A stretch of 64,000 bases of DNA from Pseudomonas sp. MMS21 TM103 (GTDB lineage: Bacteria > Pseudomonadota > Gammaproteobacteria > Pseudomonadales > Pseudomonadaceae): NCBI RefSeq assembly GCF_022132145.1, contig NZ_JAJISP010000006.1, forward strand, positions 248,001 to 312,000. Direction: 5' to 3'. The translations under genes and the position numbers were made by a program. How positions within the stretch are numbered: the stretch's first letter is position 1; every line of letters begins with the position of its first letter. Of the stretch, positions 18,550 through 28,024 are shown piece after piece. Below the pieces are notes generated by a model. That model saw only the letters and a program-made list of their open reading frames with translations. It had not been told where the DNA came from and did not search any database.

Positions 18550-19566
18550 ATGGCACACGCATCGCCCCCGTTGGCAACGGCCGAGAACCAGCCTGCCGCG
18601 ATGCCGGCCCAGCGAGTGAAAACCTTTGGTTTCCTGCTGAGCCCCAACTTCACCACGATCGGCTTCGCCTGCGCGATCGAGACACTGCGCATGGCCAACC
18701 TGGCTGCTAAACGCACCCTCTATCGAACCCTGTTGATCGCCGCGGACCATGAGCCAGTGCGCGCCAGCAACGGCATGTGTGTGGTACCGGATCACTCGAT
18801 CAGCGACGCCCCCGAGCTTGACGCGTTGTTCGTGGTCGGTTCCAACCCGATTCCGGCGAAGAACGACCGCAATCTGCTCAACTGGCTACGCAAGCTGTCC
18901 GAGCACCATGTGCCACTGGGCGGTATCTGCACCGGCAGTCACCTGCTGGCCAGCGCGGATCTGCTCAAGGGCTACCGCTGCACCATCCACTGGGAAGACA
19001 TCGAGCAGCTCAAGGATAAGTTCCCCGGGATCATCATCTCCAATCAGCTGTTCGAGCTGGACCGCGACCGCTACACCTGCTCCGGCGGCACCGCCTCCAT
19101 GGACATGACTTTGCAACTGATCGCGCGCGAACCGGACGGCGTGGAGATCGCCACCCACGCAGCCGAGCTGCTGCTTTGCGACCGCATGCGCGGCTCTCGC
19201 GAACAACAGCGCGTGCCTTTGCGGCAGAAACTCGGCAACGCCCAGCCGAAGCTGAGCCAGATAGTCGCGATCATGGAGGCCAACCTGGAGGAGCCGCTGG
19301 AGCTGGAAGAACTCGCCCAACTCAACGAGATGTCGGTACGCCAGCTGGAGCGACTGTTTCACAAATATCTAGAGCGCAAGCCAGGCCAGTACTATCTGGA
19401 ACTGCGCCTGAACCGCGCTCGCGATTTGCTTCTGCGTAGCGAGGCGCAGGTACGCGACATAGCCCTGTCGTGCGGCTTCGCCTCGCCAGCCCACTTCTCC
19501 AAGTGTTACAGCCGGCTCTTTGGTCACTCGCCACGCGGTGAGCGCAAGCAGAGCGCCCTGAGCTGA
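18550..19566 (+). CDS. GlxA-family AraC-type regulator (GbdR/SouR-like)
   Basis: The start is the ATG at 18550, set by GGAGGAG at 18534-18540; a GTG at 18532 is less likely. The 338 residues comprise an N-terminal DJ-1/PfpI (type 1 glutamine amidotransferase-like) sensor (KTFGFLLSPNFTTIGFACAI, GGICTGSHLLASADLL) and a C-terminal AraC domain (two helix-turn-helices, LSCGFASPAHFSKCYSRLFG). Pseudomonas members GbdR and SouR sense glycine betaine/dimethylglycine and sarcosine and activate glyA-sox genes. Divergent placement from glyA makes it the likely local activator. Which ligand it senses is not known; creatine-derived sarcosine is the obvious candidate. Confidence 0.9.
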   Translation: MAHASPPLATAENQPAAMPAQRVKTFGFLLSPNFTTIGFACAIETLRMANLAAKRTLYRTLLIAADHEPVRASNGMCVVPDHSISDAPELDALFVVGSNPIPAKNDRNLLNWLRKLSEHHVPLGGICTGSHLLASADLLKGYRCTIHWEDIEQLKDKFPGIIISNQLFELDRDRYTCSGGTASMDMTLQLIAREPDGVEIATHAAELLLCDRMRGSREQQRVPLRQKLGNAQPKLSQIVAIMEANLEEPLELEELAQLNEMSVRQLERLFHKYLERKPGQYYLELRLNRARDLLLRSEAQVRDIALSCGFASPAHFSKCYSRLFGHSPRGERKQSALS

Positions 19567-19700
19567 GGGCGCGCCAGCCCCATACATCAAGGTCACAGGC
19601 TGAAACGCTCCAGCAACTGATCCTGCTGTGCTACCTGCTCGACCATCACGTTGCATTGCCGAACTTGCTGCTTGGCACCGGACGGCAATTCTCACAGCAA

Positions 19701-19732
19701 AGAGCCACGGACTCTCTCGAGTCCGTGGCTCT
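19701..19732. terminator. Hairpin terminator between the convergent regulator and symporter genes
   Basis: Perfect 13-base arms AGAGCCACGGACT and AGTCCGTGGCTCT are separated by a 6-base loop. The hairpin lies between the end of the GlxA-type regulator (+) and the end of the sodium:solute symporter (-) and can serve both. There is no long T run, so efficiency is uncertain. Confidence 0.7.
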
Positions 19733-19751
19733 GCTTATCCACTCAGACTGA

Positions 19752-21206
19752 TTAGTCGCATTGAACGGTTGGCATTCGAGCGCGCGTGAACACAGACACG
19801 GTCACATAGCAGAAGGACGACGCCAGGCAGCCAATCAGCGGCCCTTCGACCCAGCCGATATCGGTGGTCAACAGCAGTCCACCGCTGGTAAAGAACCCCA
19901 CCAACATCGCTACCAGGGCGCCGGTCACGTTGCCCTGCCAAAAGGTCGAGATGAACACCGGGCCGATCATCGCCGCCAGGAGAGTGCCGGAGCCGAGAAT
20001 GCCCAACCAAGACAACATGAACGGCGGCGCATACATCATCATCAGCAGGCCCAACAGACCTAACGCCACTACCGCGATGCGGTTGATGGTCAGCGCGTGC
20101 GATGAGTCCACTTTGGCATGCTTGTTCAACGCCAGTCGCAGGTCATGCGAAGTCGCCGAGGCCACTGTGTGCAGCATCGAGTTGGCGGTGGACTTCATGG
20201 CGAAGATAATGAACAGGGTGATCAGGCCTTGCAGCGCTGGATGCATAAAGGTCTGCAGATACATCGGCATGGCATTGTCCGGGTCGGTCAATTGCGGGCC
20301 GAAGGCGCGCATGTACAGGCCGACGATCGGGATCAGACTGAGCAGCCCTCCAAGAATTGCCACATACACACCGACCTTGTGCATCTTCACCTTGGGTTTA
20401 AACGCCAGGAAGCGAATCGCCATATATGGCAGCACCGCGGCGAACAGGAAGGCATAAGGCAGCACTAGGAATACCGAACTCTTGCTGTTGCCATAGGGCG
20501 CTGCGGTGGTCGGGTTGAGCAAGTTCGTGTCGATGCTATTGAGGTTGCTCTGCCACAGCCCCAGATCGACGCTGGTGAACATCTGGATCATGATCACGAT
20601 CGCTGCCAATGCCATGCCGCAGACCATCACAGTATCGGTCCAGGCCACTGCGGCCAGGCCGCCGAGCATGGTGTAGAGGATGATCACCGAGATCATTAAC
20701 CAGGCGCTGCTGGTCATCCCGATATTCAACCAGGACGCGCCGAGAATGCCGACTGCCTTGATCTGGCTGACCAGGAACACCATCAGCAGGATGATGGTCA
20801 TCAGCGCCGCCACGCCCTGCAGCAGACGCCCGCCGTTACCACCGCCATGAATCTGACCTATGTACTCGGGGATGGTGTTGCTGCCCATGGTCAGTGCGCG
20901 CTTCTGCATGTGGTTGGCGAAAAACAGCACCGCGATCATCATCGCCGGGGCGAAGAAGAAGTTGCCCAACACCTCAATGGCGCCGAACTCGTAAGCCACC
21001 GCCGGCGAACCCATGAAGCCCCAGCCACTGAAGCCGGTGGCGACGATGGTACTGGCCCCGACGAAGGCGCCGAGACTGCGCCCGGCGAGCAAAAAGCCAC
21101 CTTCATCACTGTCTTTGACTTTGCGTGAAGAAAGGAAGCCGATCCCGATCATCACCCCGAAGGCAAGGATCAGCAGGCCCCAGTTGAAGATTTCATAAAA
21201 GTCCAT
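19752..21206 (-). CDS. Sodium:solute symporter (SSS family)
   Basis: 484 residues from MDFYEIFNWGLLILAFG (ATG 21206), with about thirteen membrane segments. SSS family marks include FLLAGRSLGAFVGASTIVATGFSGW (seen in pieces around residues 37-60), TMLGGLAAVAWTDTVMV and PMYLQTF. Members import sugars, amino acids, pantothenate, proline or betaine-type solutes with Na+. It is preceded by a 37-residue membrane protein with a 5-base gap, and then by the BCCT carrier, creatininase and creatinase on the same strand. It probably imports a pathway substrate such as creatine, creatinine or sarcosine, but the specificity is inferred only from context. Confidence 0.9.
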   Translation of the reverse strand: MDFYEIFNWGLLILAFGVMIGIGFLSSRKVKDSDEGGFLLAGRSLGAFVGASTIVATGFSGWGFMGSPAVAYEFGAIEVLGNFFFAPAMMIAVLFFANHMQKRALTMGSNTIPEYIGQIHGGGNGGRLLQGVAALMTIILLMVFLVSQIKAVGILGASWLNIGMTSSAWLMISVIILYTMLGGLAAVAWTDTVMVCGMALAAIVIMIQMFTSVDLGLWQSNLNSIDTNLLNPTTAAPYGNSKSSVFLVLPYAFLFAAVLPYMAIRFLAFKPKVKMHKVGVYVAILGGLLSLIPIVGLYMRAFGPQLTDPDNAMPMYLQTFMHPALQGLITLFIIFAMKSTANSMLHTVASATSHDLRLALNKHAKVDSSHALTINRIAVVALGLLGLLMMMYAPPFMLSWLGILGSGTLLAAMIGPVFISTFWQGNVTGALVAMLVGFFTSGGLLLTTDIGWVEGPLIGCLASSFCYVTVSVFTRARMPTVQCD

Positions 21207-21211
21207 GGCGC

Positions 21212-21325
21212 TTACTCCGCCTGTCCGGCTTTTTCTTTGGCGGAACGGCACAGATAGGTTCCGGCCGCAGTCAGGAGCATGGCGAGGTTGAGTGAAACGA
21301 AGAGCGTGAGTACCCAGGAGGTCAT
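21212..21325 (-). CDS. 37-residue single-pass membrane protein preceding the symporter
   Basis: ATG at 21325, stop TAA at 21212-21214, five bases before the symporter ATG. The product starts MTSWVLTLFVSLNLAML, contains one hydrophobic helix and ends in a short charged tail (CRSAKEKAGQAE). A purine-rich AGAGGC precedes the start. Short membrane proteins placed directly upstream of, and coupled to, SSS symporters are known in several carriers and may act as a stabilising subunit. I do not recognise a named family. The size and spacing make a chance frame unlikely. Confidence 0.6.
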   Translation of the reverse strand: MTSWVLTLFVSLNLAMLLTAAGTYLCRSAKEKAGQAE

Positions 21326-21420
21326 GAAATAAGCCTCTTAAATTGTTCTTGTAGGAGTTTTTTGACGGGTGACTGAGGATGGGCCGGCCGCCCAAGCTGG
21401 CGGCCGGCGGTACTTCAAAC

Positions 21421-23073
21421 TTAAGTCGGTGCCTCTGACCGTAAAGCGCCCAGCTCCACCGGAGCTTCTGCGTGCAGCGCCTTGATCAAGCTCAGGCACA
21501 TCAGCAGCATGATGAAAGAAAATGGCAATGCACTCGCAATAGCCGCCGTCTGCAGGGTGGCCAAGGATGCTGCACCACCGACAACCAGCAGCACACCAGC
21601 GACTACGCCCTGCATCCCACCCCAAAACACCCGGTGACGCTTGGCTGGGTGGATAGCGCCATGGGACATGATGGTGGTGAGTACTAAGGTCGCGGAATCG
21701 GCCGAGGTGATGAAGTAGGTGGCCACCAGCAGGGTGCCCAACCATAACGCCACAGTGCCAAGGCCGCCGAGGGACATGGAGTCAACCGTCACGAAGAAGG
21801 CGCTGGCGACATCCTTGGTCACAGCCGCGGAAATGCCCGCATCGCCGAACAACTCATGACTCACGGCGGTGCCACCAAAGGCCGCGATCCAGATGAAGGT
21901 CAACACTGTGGGCACCAGGATTACGCCCAGAATGAACTCACGAATGGTGCGACCACGGGATACTCGTGCGATAAACACGCCGACAAAGGGCGCCCACGAC
22001 AGCCACCAGCCCCAATAGAACACCGTCCACCAGCCTTGCCAGCTGGATTTCCAACCCTCCCAGGCGGCTGGGTCCTGCTTGCTAGCGTCCGTCCAGAAAC
22101 TCATCTCGATGACGTGCGCGAGATAATCGCCCGTGGCATCGACCAGCGACATGATGATGTAGCGGCTCGGCCCCCAGATGAAGAAGAACAGGATCAGGGC
22201 GATGGTCAGAATGATATTCAGCTCGCTGAGTTTCTTTACTCCGCGATTGACCCCGGACACCGCAGAGAACACGGCGACCGCAGTAATCACTGCGATCAAC
22301 CCCAGCTGCACCAGCACAGAGCTTTCCAAGCCGAGCAGGCGACTCAGACCGGCATTGATCTGCTGCGCACCCAAACCCAGCGAAGTGGCCACGCCAAAGA
22401 TGGTCGCCAGGATCGCCAAAATATCCACCGCATGCCCCCATGGGCCATCCATGGCGCGACCAAACAGAGGACGTAAGGTAGAGCGGATAGTTAGCGGAAG
22501 GCCCTTGCGAAAGGCAGCATAAGCCAACGCCAGGGCGACGATGCAGTAGATCGACCAGGCATGCAGGCCCCAGTGGAAGAAGGTGATGCGCATCGCGCTT
22601 TCCGCCGCTTCGGCGCTCATGCTGGTGGCGCTGAAGGGGTTGCCCTGCATATGGAACATCGGCTCTGCGATACTCCAGAAGATCAGGCCGATACCCTGGC
22701 CTGCGGAAAACACCATGGCGAACCAGGAAAAGTAACCGAACTCGGGTCGTTCATCCTGGCGCCCCAGGCGAATGCGACCGAAGCGACTAAAGGCCAACCA
22801 GCCATTGAATAATAGAAACAGCGCGGCGATCAGCACGTAATACCAGCTGAACGCATAGGTGATACCACTGCGCACTCGGTCGAACAACTCAGCGGCTTGC
22901 TCCTGAAACATCAGTAGACCCAGCATCACACCGGCGATCACCAGCAGCGAGCCCAGGGTTACCGTCGGGTTCAGGCCCTTTAGCCATGTACTCTGGGAAA
23001 TAGCCACACAAACATCGTGTGGCCCCCCTGCGAGAATTGACGCGGCAGGCACCGCACTTTGTTCCGTACTCAT
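21421..23073 (-). CDS. BCCT-family (betaine/carnitine/choline) transporter
   Basis: 550 residues from MSTEQSAVPAAS (ATG 23073, preceded by GAGAGGC). Twelve membrane segments are predicted. Signature regions are MVFSAGQGIGLIFWSIAEP (the glycine stretch) and the tryptophan-rich WTVFYWGWWLSWAPFVG followed by RGRTIREF, which form the substrate site and loop of BetP-like carriers. Substrates in the family are quaternary ammonium or zwitterionic N-methyl compounds. Its place 73 bases downstream of creatininase suggests import of creatine, creatinine, sarcosine or betaine. The glycine stretch reads G-Q-G-I-G where BetP has G-M-G-I-G; what this means for ion coupling is unclear. Confidence 0.93.
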   Translation of the reverse strand: MSTEQSAVPAASILAGGPHDVCVAISQSTWLKGLNPTVTLGSLLVIAGVMLGLLMFQEQAAELFDRVRSGITYAFSWYYVLIAALFLLFNGWLAFSRFGRIRLGRQDERPEFGYFSWFAMVFSAGQGIGLIFWSIAEPMFHMQGNPFSATSMSAEAAESAMRITFFHWGLHAWSIYCIVALALAYAAFRKGLPLTIRSTLRPLFGRAMDGPWGHAVDILAILATIFGVATSLGLGAQQINAGLSRLLGLESSVLVQLGLIAVITAVAVFSAVSGVNRGVKKLSELNIILTIALILFFFIWGPSRYIIMSLVDATGDYLAHVIEMSFWTDASKQDPAAWEGWKSSWQGWWTVFYWGWWLSWAPFVGVFIARVSRGRTIREFILGVILVPTVLTFIWIAAFGGTAVSHELFGDAGISAAVTKDVASAFFVTVDSMSLGGLGTVALWLGTLLVATYFITSADSATLVLTTIMSHGAIHPAKRHRVFWGGMQGVVAGVLLVVGGAASLATLQTAAIASALPFSFIMLLMCLSLIKALHAEAPVELGALRSEAPT

Positions 23074-23146
23074 ATTGTTAGCCTCTCGATCATTCTTATA
23101 TTTGTCAGAATCACTCGGCAAAACACTGCATCACACAGTCAAGTGC

Positions 23147-23932
23147 TTAGGAGGGAGCGTTGAACACTTCCTCGACAGCACTCGCAATACCCTCCACGCA
23201 GACTCGAAGAATCAACTCGCCTTTCTCGCGGCTGGCGCCAACAGCGGAAGACAAGGTACCGGGAGCCGGAGTGCGTTCGGGAATGATGGGGAAAACGTCA
23301 TAGGGTGGAAAGCTTGCTGGCGGGTGATCGACAACCCGCTCCATATCGACTCGCTCAGGGTAGAGCGCCAACATAAGCGAGGTCTCGAATACCCCCCCAT
23401 GCTCGATATCCCAGCCGAGAAAACCGTCCGGGTAGAGTTGTGCGATCACTTGTGGATCTTTGATGAAGTCCCAGTAGGAAAGCACCACTACCCGGAAGTC
23501 GTTGATGCCTGCATAGCGCAGCTCGCGCAATGCCAGATCGATACCCTCGACGATGAACATCGAGTTCTCGTAGTGCCCGTTCATCAGCACCAGGCGGCGC
23601 ACACCATGACGTGCCAACTCACGAATGATGTCCTGAATACTGTGGGTCAGTGTGGCCCCGTCCAGACTTGTAGTACCGGGGAAGTGGTTGCCCCCACCGG
23701 ATTTTTGCTGCGACTTGTAACCATAGTGCAAGGCTGGCAACACTAGCGCATCAATTCGCTGAGCCACCCGCTGGCTTACAGCCGTGGGCAATAGCACATC
23801 CACGTCCATGCACATGTGATGGCCGTGCTGTTCAAGCGCGCCGACCGGCAGGAACAACACCCGCTCACCACCGGCAATCGAGGCTTCGTACTCCTTCCAT
23901 GTGAGCTCGCCTACAAAGACACTTTTATTCAT
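23147..23932 (-). CDS. crnA: Creatininase (creatinine amidohydrolase)
   Basis: A 261-residue protein, nearly the length of the Pseudomonas putida enzyme, which it matches closely from memory (LTWKEYEA, KSQQKSGGGNHFPGTTSLDG, SYWDF, GWDIEHGGVFETSLMLALYP). All metal ligands of the family are present: Glu34, His36, Asp45, His120 and Glu122, with GHYEN around the last two. It is a cytosolic Zn/Mn hexamer that hydrates creatinine to creatine reversibly (EC 3.5.2.10). It lies between creatinase (upstream) and the BCCT carrier (downstream) on the same strand. The ~330-base gap to creatinase means it may have its own promoter. Confidence 0.96.
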   Translation of the reverse strand: MNKSVFVGELTWKEYEASIAGGERVLFLPVGALEQHGHHMCMDVDVLLPTAVSQRVAQRIDALVLPALHYGYKSQQKSGGGNHFPGTTSLDGATLTHSIQDIIRELARHGVRRLVLMNGHYENSMFIVEGIDLALRELRYAGINDFRVVVLSYWDFIKDPQVIAQLYPDGFLGWDIEHGGVFETSLMLALYPERVDMERVVDHPPASFPPYDVFPIIPERTPAPGTLSSAVGASREKGELILRVCVEGIASAVEEVFNAPS

Positions 23933-24259
23933 TGTTGCTGTCCTCTAACGAATCCGCCAATGTGCTAGATCGTTGCTGCGCCATCTGCCCTCCAAAGAGA
24001 TCAGGTCTCTGACCAAGGTGCGGAGGAAACTGAAGGAGTGCAATAGCCTCTTCCGGCAGGATGGTATGCCAAGTAGATATCATTGACGAACAACACCGCC
24101 GGCATGCCAAAGCGCATACGCCCCAAGGACTGGAAGCGAATATCCACCGAAACAAATTGCCATGTGTATTCACGCTGTTGCCTCCTGGCCTGATGGCCTA
24201 GGTACGAGACAATGGCAGCAGCGCAGCGGTGGTTTCCCCCTCTGCGCTGCATTCTGGCA
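23933..24259. other. Gap between creatinase and creatininase
   Basis: Two overlapping minus-strand frames of about 82 codons cross this gap, but neither has recognisable protein features and each contains a plausible-looking half only (around SVDIRFQSLGRMRFGMPAV in one, ALLQFPPHLGQRPDLFGG in the other). This is consistent with a decayed gene split by a frameshift, or with chance. No motif like the 29-bp operator is present. I would not annotate a gene here. Confidence 0.3.
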
Positions 24260-25471
24260 TTACTTGCGGATGATGTTGTGCTCCGGGCCGTACGGGAACT
24301 TGGTGATGTTCTCCGAACCCTGCTCGTTGACGATCAGAATGTCGTGCTCGCGGTAACCACCTGCGCCCGGCAGACCTTCAGGCAACATGATCATCGGCTC
24401 GATGGAAACCACCATGCCTGGCTCAAGAACTGTGTCGATGTCTTCACGCAGTTCTAGGCCGGCCTCGCGACCGTAATAGTGGCTCAGGGTGCCGAACGAG
24501 TGGCCGTAGCCGAAGGTGCGGTACTGCAGCAGGTCGTGTTTGAGGAAGATCTCGTTCAGCTCGCGCGCGATATCGCTGCAGCGCATGCCCGGCTTGATCA
24601 GCTTGAGACCGGCTTCGTGCACTTCGACGTTGACTTCCCACAGACGCAGGTGCTCGTCGGAGCAATGGTCGAGGAACAGGGTGCGTTCCAGCGCGGTGTA
24701 GTAGCCGGCGATCATCGGGAAGCAGTTCAGGCTGAGGATGTCGCCCTTGTTCACCTTGCGGCTGGTCACCGGGTTGTGCGCGCCGTCGGTGTTGATCCCG
24801 GACTGGAACCAGGTCCAGGTGTCCATCAGCTCGCCTTCTGGGAAGGTGCGAGCGATTTCACGGACCATCGCCTGAGTGGCGTGCAAGGCGACTTCGTATT
24901 CCGGTACCTGGTCACGCAACGCCTCAATTACCGCAGCGCCGCCGATGTCGGCAATACGTGCGCCGTGACGAATGATCGTGTGCTCTTCAGCGGACTTGAC
25001 CAGGCGCATCTTCATGCAAGGAGCGGCGACGTCGACCAGCTCGGCGGACGGATAGCGCGCAGCCAGCTTGTCGCGGTTCTGCAAGTTCAGGTGATCGAAC
25101 TCGATGCCGATACGGCCGGCCTTCGGCAGCGCCTGCTGGATGGCGACGAAGAAATTATCGCGCTGCCAGTCAGAGTAGACGATGTTGTCAGTGCCCACGG
25201 TACGGCGCCACGGCTGACCACCGTCGATGTTGGCAGAGATGGTCACGACCGCGTCTTGGGTCACCACCGCGGCATAGGGACGACCGAACGAGCAGTACAC
25301 GAAGTCAGTGTAATAATTGACATTATGATACGAGGTGAAGATCGCCGCATCGATGTTTTCTGCCGCCATGTGGGCGCGCAGCTTGGCTTGGCGAGTGGCG
25401 TATTCCTGCGCAGAGAAGGTAGATTTTACTTTCTGGCCGTTTTGAATCCGGAGCGTCTGGGGCATTTGCAT
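24260..25471 (-). CDS. Creatinase (creatine amidinohydrolase)
   Basis: 403 residues, exactly the length of the characterised Pseudomonas putida enzyme. The N-terminal creatinase domain (AAIFTSYHNVNYYTDF) is followed by a C-terminal pita-bread fold without the metal ligands of aminopeptidases. Catalytic and binding residues are in place: His232 (NTDGAHNP), Glu262 (TALERT), Arg335 (YYGREAG) and Glu358 (VSIEPM). It cleaves creatine to sarcosine and urea (EC 3.5.3.3) in the cytosol. The shared 29-bp motif lies about 90 bases upstream, at 25561-25589. No urease or other urea-using gene is in the window, so urea must be handled elsewhere or excreted. Confidence 0.97.
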   Translation of the reverse strand: MQMPQTLRIQNGQKVKSTFSAQEYATRQAKLRAHMAAENIDAAIFTSYHNVNYYTDFVYCSFGRPYAAVVTQDAVVTISANIDGGQPWRRTVGTDNIVYSDWQRDNFFVAIQQALPKAGRIGIEFDHLNLQNRDKLAARYPSAELVDVAAPCMKMRLVKSAEEHTIIRHGARIADIGGAAVIEALRDQVPEYEVALHATQAMVREIARTFPEGELMDTWTWFQSGINTDGAHNPVTSRKVNKGDILSLNCFPMIAGYYTALERTLFLDHCSDEHLRLWEVNVEVHEAGLKLIKPGMRCSDIARELNEIFLKHDLLQYRTFGYGHSFGTLSHYYGREAGLELREDIDTVLEPGMVVSIEPMIMLPEGLPGAGGYREHDILIVNEQGSENITKFPYGPEHNIIRK

Positions 25472-25560
25472 GGCGAGAACCCTTGTTGTTTTTCAGTGAC
25501 TCGGCACATCCACTTAGCAGTGCCGTTGGGAAGCATTGCAACAGATGCCATCGTGCAGTT

Positions 25561-25589
25561 TTTGCACGTTTCCGACCTGTAATTGGTCA
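25561..25589 (-). promoter_or_regulatory. Candidate operator upstream of creatinase (shared 29-bp motif)
   Basis: It starts TTTGCACGTTTCCGACCTG and ends ATTGGTCA on the plus strand. Distance to the creatinase ATG is 89 bases, close enough for an activator site just upstream of a promoter. The motif and the sequence down to the ATG also resemble the region 30569-30684 in front of the duplicated creatinase fragment, including ATGGCGAGAA and GTGACTCGGCACA blocks. Confidence 0.7.
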
Positions 25590-26097
25590 TTCCCGCTCCC
25601 TCAGTCTGCCGGCAAGATCGCCTCGGCGATCTGGCTACCAGTGCCGACGGCACGCCTATACGCAAGACCCACGAGGCCGCCAGCGAGGCGCAACAAAATC
25701 GTGCGAAGCACGCGCCAGGAAAGGCATAGCAACGATCCCGCGGACTAATAAGAAGGCAACACACGGCTCAACGCCGCTGCCGTGGATGATGGCGCATGCA
25801 GTGGACGTGTCTCATTCACAATGTAACAACTCAAGATGGGGTAGCGACTAGGTCGATAAAAAGATGAGTTACAAGCCTACTGGGCCAAACAAACTGCGCG
25901 ACGGAAGCCGTCGCCAGCGCCAAACAGAGATGAGCACGCTATTAGCCCCTATGCCTTAAAAAAGGGAACGCGCGGCACCTAGCTGCCACCCGCCCCCCTT
26001 TCGGTTTAGCCTGAGGTCGTGCTGAGATCACGAGGAAAGGTTCCTGGAGTGAGCCTTAGTTTCTGGCAGGGACTTTGGTCTGCGTAGCCTGTAATGC
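25590..26097. other. Non-coding stretch between the creatinase promoter and the ABC transporter operon
   Basis: About 500 bases without a convincing gene. Short frames on both strands have biased composition and no recognisable features. The end of the ABC operon at 26098 should have a terminator here, but I see no clear hairpin followed by T bases. Confidence 0.4.
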
Positions 26098-27186
26098 TCA
26101 TTCACCCCGCAGGATCAGCGCACTCTCGCCCTCCCACTCGGCAAAGAGCTGCTGCCCACTGCGCATGCCAAGCTGGTCGTAATCGGCATGCATTTTCTGC
26201 ACCTGCAGCTCGAGCCCACCCTCGGCCTCGAGATGGATGTTGACCATAGAGCCGATGAACTCCTCACCCACCACGATACAAGCCAGTCGGTTGGGTCGGC
26301 TCGGCTTTGCGCAGAGGTCTACATGTTCGGCGCTCAGGCAAACAGTGATCTGATCGCCAGGGGCGACCGTCTTGTCGTCCGGCAGCCGCGCCTGAAACTC
26401 GCCGTGCTCCGAGCTGAAATTAACCAGGCCCGCATCGTCGAAACCCGTGACGCTTCCGGTGAGGATGTTCTTACCGCCGACGAACTCGGCGACGAAGCGG
26501 TTGTGCGGCTCGCGGAAGACCTCCTGCGGCGAGCCAATTTGCTCGACTCGGCCCCGGCTCATGATCACCACGCGATCAGCCATGGCGAAGGCTTCGGACT
26601 GACTGTGGGTAACGTAGACGAAGGTGATGCCAAGATCCTTCTGCAGCCCGGTCAGCACGCTTTGCATGCGTATGCTCAAGTTGGCATCCAGCGCACTCAA
26701 CGGCTCGTCGAGGAGCAGGATAGGTGGCTCGGTAACCAGCGAACGGGCCAGCGCCACGCGTTGCTTTTGGCCGCCTGAAAGCTGGCTAATGTCGCGCTCG
26801 GCGAACTCCTCCAAGTCTAGCCGCTCAAGCCAATGCAACGCCTTCTTACGCCGTTCGGCCTTAGCCATACCGCGCATTTTCAGACCGAACTCGACATTCT
26901 CGATCACGTTGAGGAACGGGAACAGCGCCAGATTCTGCCAGACCAGCGGGGTCTCACGCTCCCAGGAATAGAGGTCGTTGATCCGCACGCCGTTAAGCCG
27001 TATCTCGCCTTTGCTCGGCTTCTCTAGGCCGGCGAGCATACGAAGCGTCGTCGTCTTGCCGCAGCCGCTCGAGCCCATGATCGCAACAAACTCGCCCTTG
27101 TAGATCTCGAGATTCATGCATTCGACGGCTTGGAAACTGCCAAAATGCTTGACCACGTTGTCAAAAACCACCAGCGCTTGAGTCAT
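26098..27186 (-). CDS. ABC transporter ATP-binding protein, PotA (spermidine/putrescine) type
   Basis: A 362-residue ATPase with Walker A GSSGCGKTTT, Q-loop VWQNLALFPF, signature LSGGQKQRVALARSL, Walker B ILLLDEPLSALD and the switch histidine in VTHSQSEAFAMAD. A C-terminal TOBE-2 regulatory domain follows (FVGGKNILTGSV onward). It is the last gene of a four-gene operon (binding protein, two permeases, ATPase). The opening ALVVFDNVVKHFGSFQAVE is typical of the polyamine/opine importer group. Its position between creatinase and the second creatinase fragment suggests uptake of creatine or another guanidino or amino compound. Confidence 0.93.
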   Translation of the reverse strand: MTQALVVFDNVVKHFGSFQAVECMNLEIYKGEFVAIMGSSGCGKTTTLRMLAGLEKPSKGEIRLNGVRINDLYSWERETPLVWQNLALFPFLNVIENVEFGLKMRGMAKAERRKKALHWLERLDLEEFAERDISQLSGGQKQRVALARSLVTEPPILLLDEPLSALDANLSIRMQSVLTGLQKDLGITFVYVTHSQSEAFAMADRVVIMSRGRVEQIGSPQEVFREPHNRFVAEFVGGKNILTGSVTGFDDAGLVNFSSEHGEFQARLPDDKTVAPGDQITVCLSAEHVDLCAKPSRPNRLACIVVGEEFIGSMVNIHLEAEGGLELQVQKMHADYDQLGMRSGQQLFAEWEGESALILRGE

Positions 27187-27226
27187 GGCTGAAATCCTTC
27201 GGATTCGGGTGTATGGCGGGAGGCTG

Positions 27227-28024
27227 TCAGGTGCCCGTCGGCTTCTGCCGTCGCATCAGTAACAACTGGGCAACGATCACCAAGGTCATGGTGGTGATGA
27301 AGACGATAGTGCCGATCGCGTTGATGGTCGGGCTCACCTGCCCTTGCAGCGTGTTGAGGATGCGCACCGGCACCGTCTCGTTGAGCCCCGAGACGAACCA
27401 GGCAACGGCGAACTCGTCGAAGGAAACGGCCATGGTCACCAACAGCGCAGCGAAAACACTAGGCGCCGCGAATGGCATGATCACATAGCGCATAGCATTC
27501 CATTGGCTCGCGCCGAGATTCCACGCTGCCGCCTCAATATTCGGATCCATCTGTGCCAAGCGCATGCGGATAACCGCCATCGCGAACGGCGTGCACATCA
27601 CGATATGGCTGATCATCACCGAATGCAGATCGCCGGAAAGCCCGATCCGCGACAGGAACGCGAGCATCGCCAGCCCCATGATCACCACCGGAATGGTCGG
27701 CGGAAGCAGCGCCAGCGCCATGTAGATGGACTTGCCGAAGAAGTGATAGCGGAAATCGGTATAGGCCGCCGTAAAGCCCAGCAGGGTTGACACCAGCGAC
27801 ACCACCATGCCCACCATCAGGCTGTTTCTGAATGCCTCCCACACCGCGGAGTCGGCGGCGATAGCCTCGTACCAGCGCAGGCTGAAACCACCCAACGGCA
27901 AGGACGGGAAACGGTCGACGTTGAACGAAAACACAAAACTGCCGGCAATCGGGGTGAAGATGAAGATGAACACCAGCACTACGTAACTGCGCAGCAACAG
28001 ATTGATCAGACGATTCTCGTTCAT
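27227..28024 (-). CDS. ABC transporter inner-membrane permease, PotC type
   Basis: 265 residues from MNENRLINLLLRSYVV (ATG 28024), which overlaps the upstream permease stop by ATGA. About six membrane segments are predicted. The cytoplasmic EAA loop reads EAAAWNLGASQWNAMRYVIMP, split around residues 165-185, and contacts the ATPase. The segment NVDRFPSLPLGGFSLRWYEA is characteristic of PotC/YdcV-like subunits. It pairs with the next gene to form the translocation pore. Confidence 0.92.
   Translation of the reverse strand: MNENRLINLLLRSYVVLVFIFIFTPIAGSFVFSFNVDRFPSLPLGGFSLRWYEAIAADSAVWEAFRNSLMVGMVVSLVSTLLGFTAAYTDFRYHFFGKSIYMALALLPPTIPVVIMGLAMLAFLSRIGLSGDLHSVMISHIVMCTPFAMAVIRMRLAQMDPNIEAAAWNLGASQWNAMRYVIMPFAAPSVFAALLVTMAVSFDEFAVAWFVSGLNETVPVRILNTLQGQVSPTINAIGTIVFITTMTLVIVAQLLLMRRQKPTGT

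Noticed and set aside
19600..19690. Minus-strand stretch ending ...VAQQDQLLERFSL followed by a stop, resembling a chemoreceptor end
   Set aside because: Only about 30 codons and a generic helical composition; not enough to call a fragment of any family.
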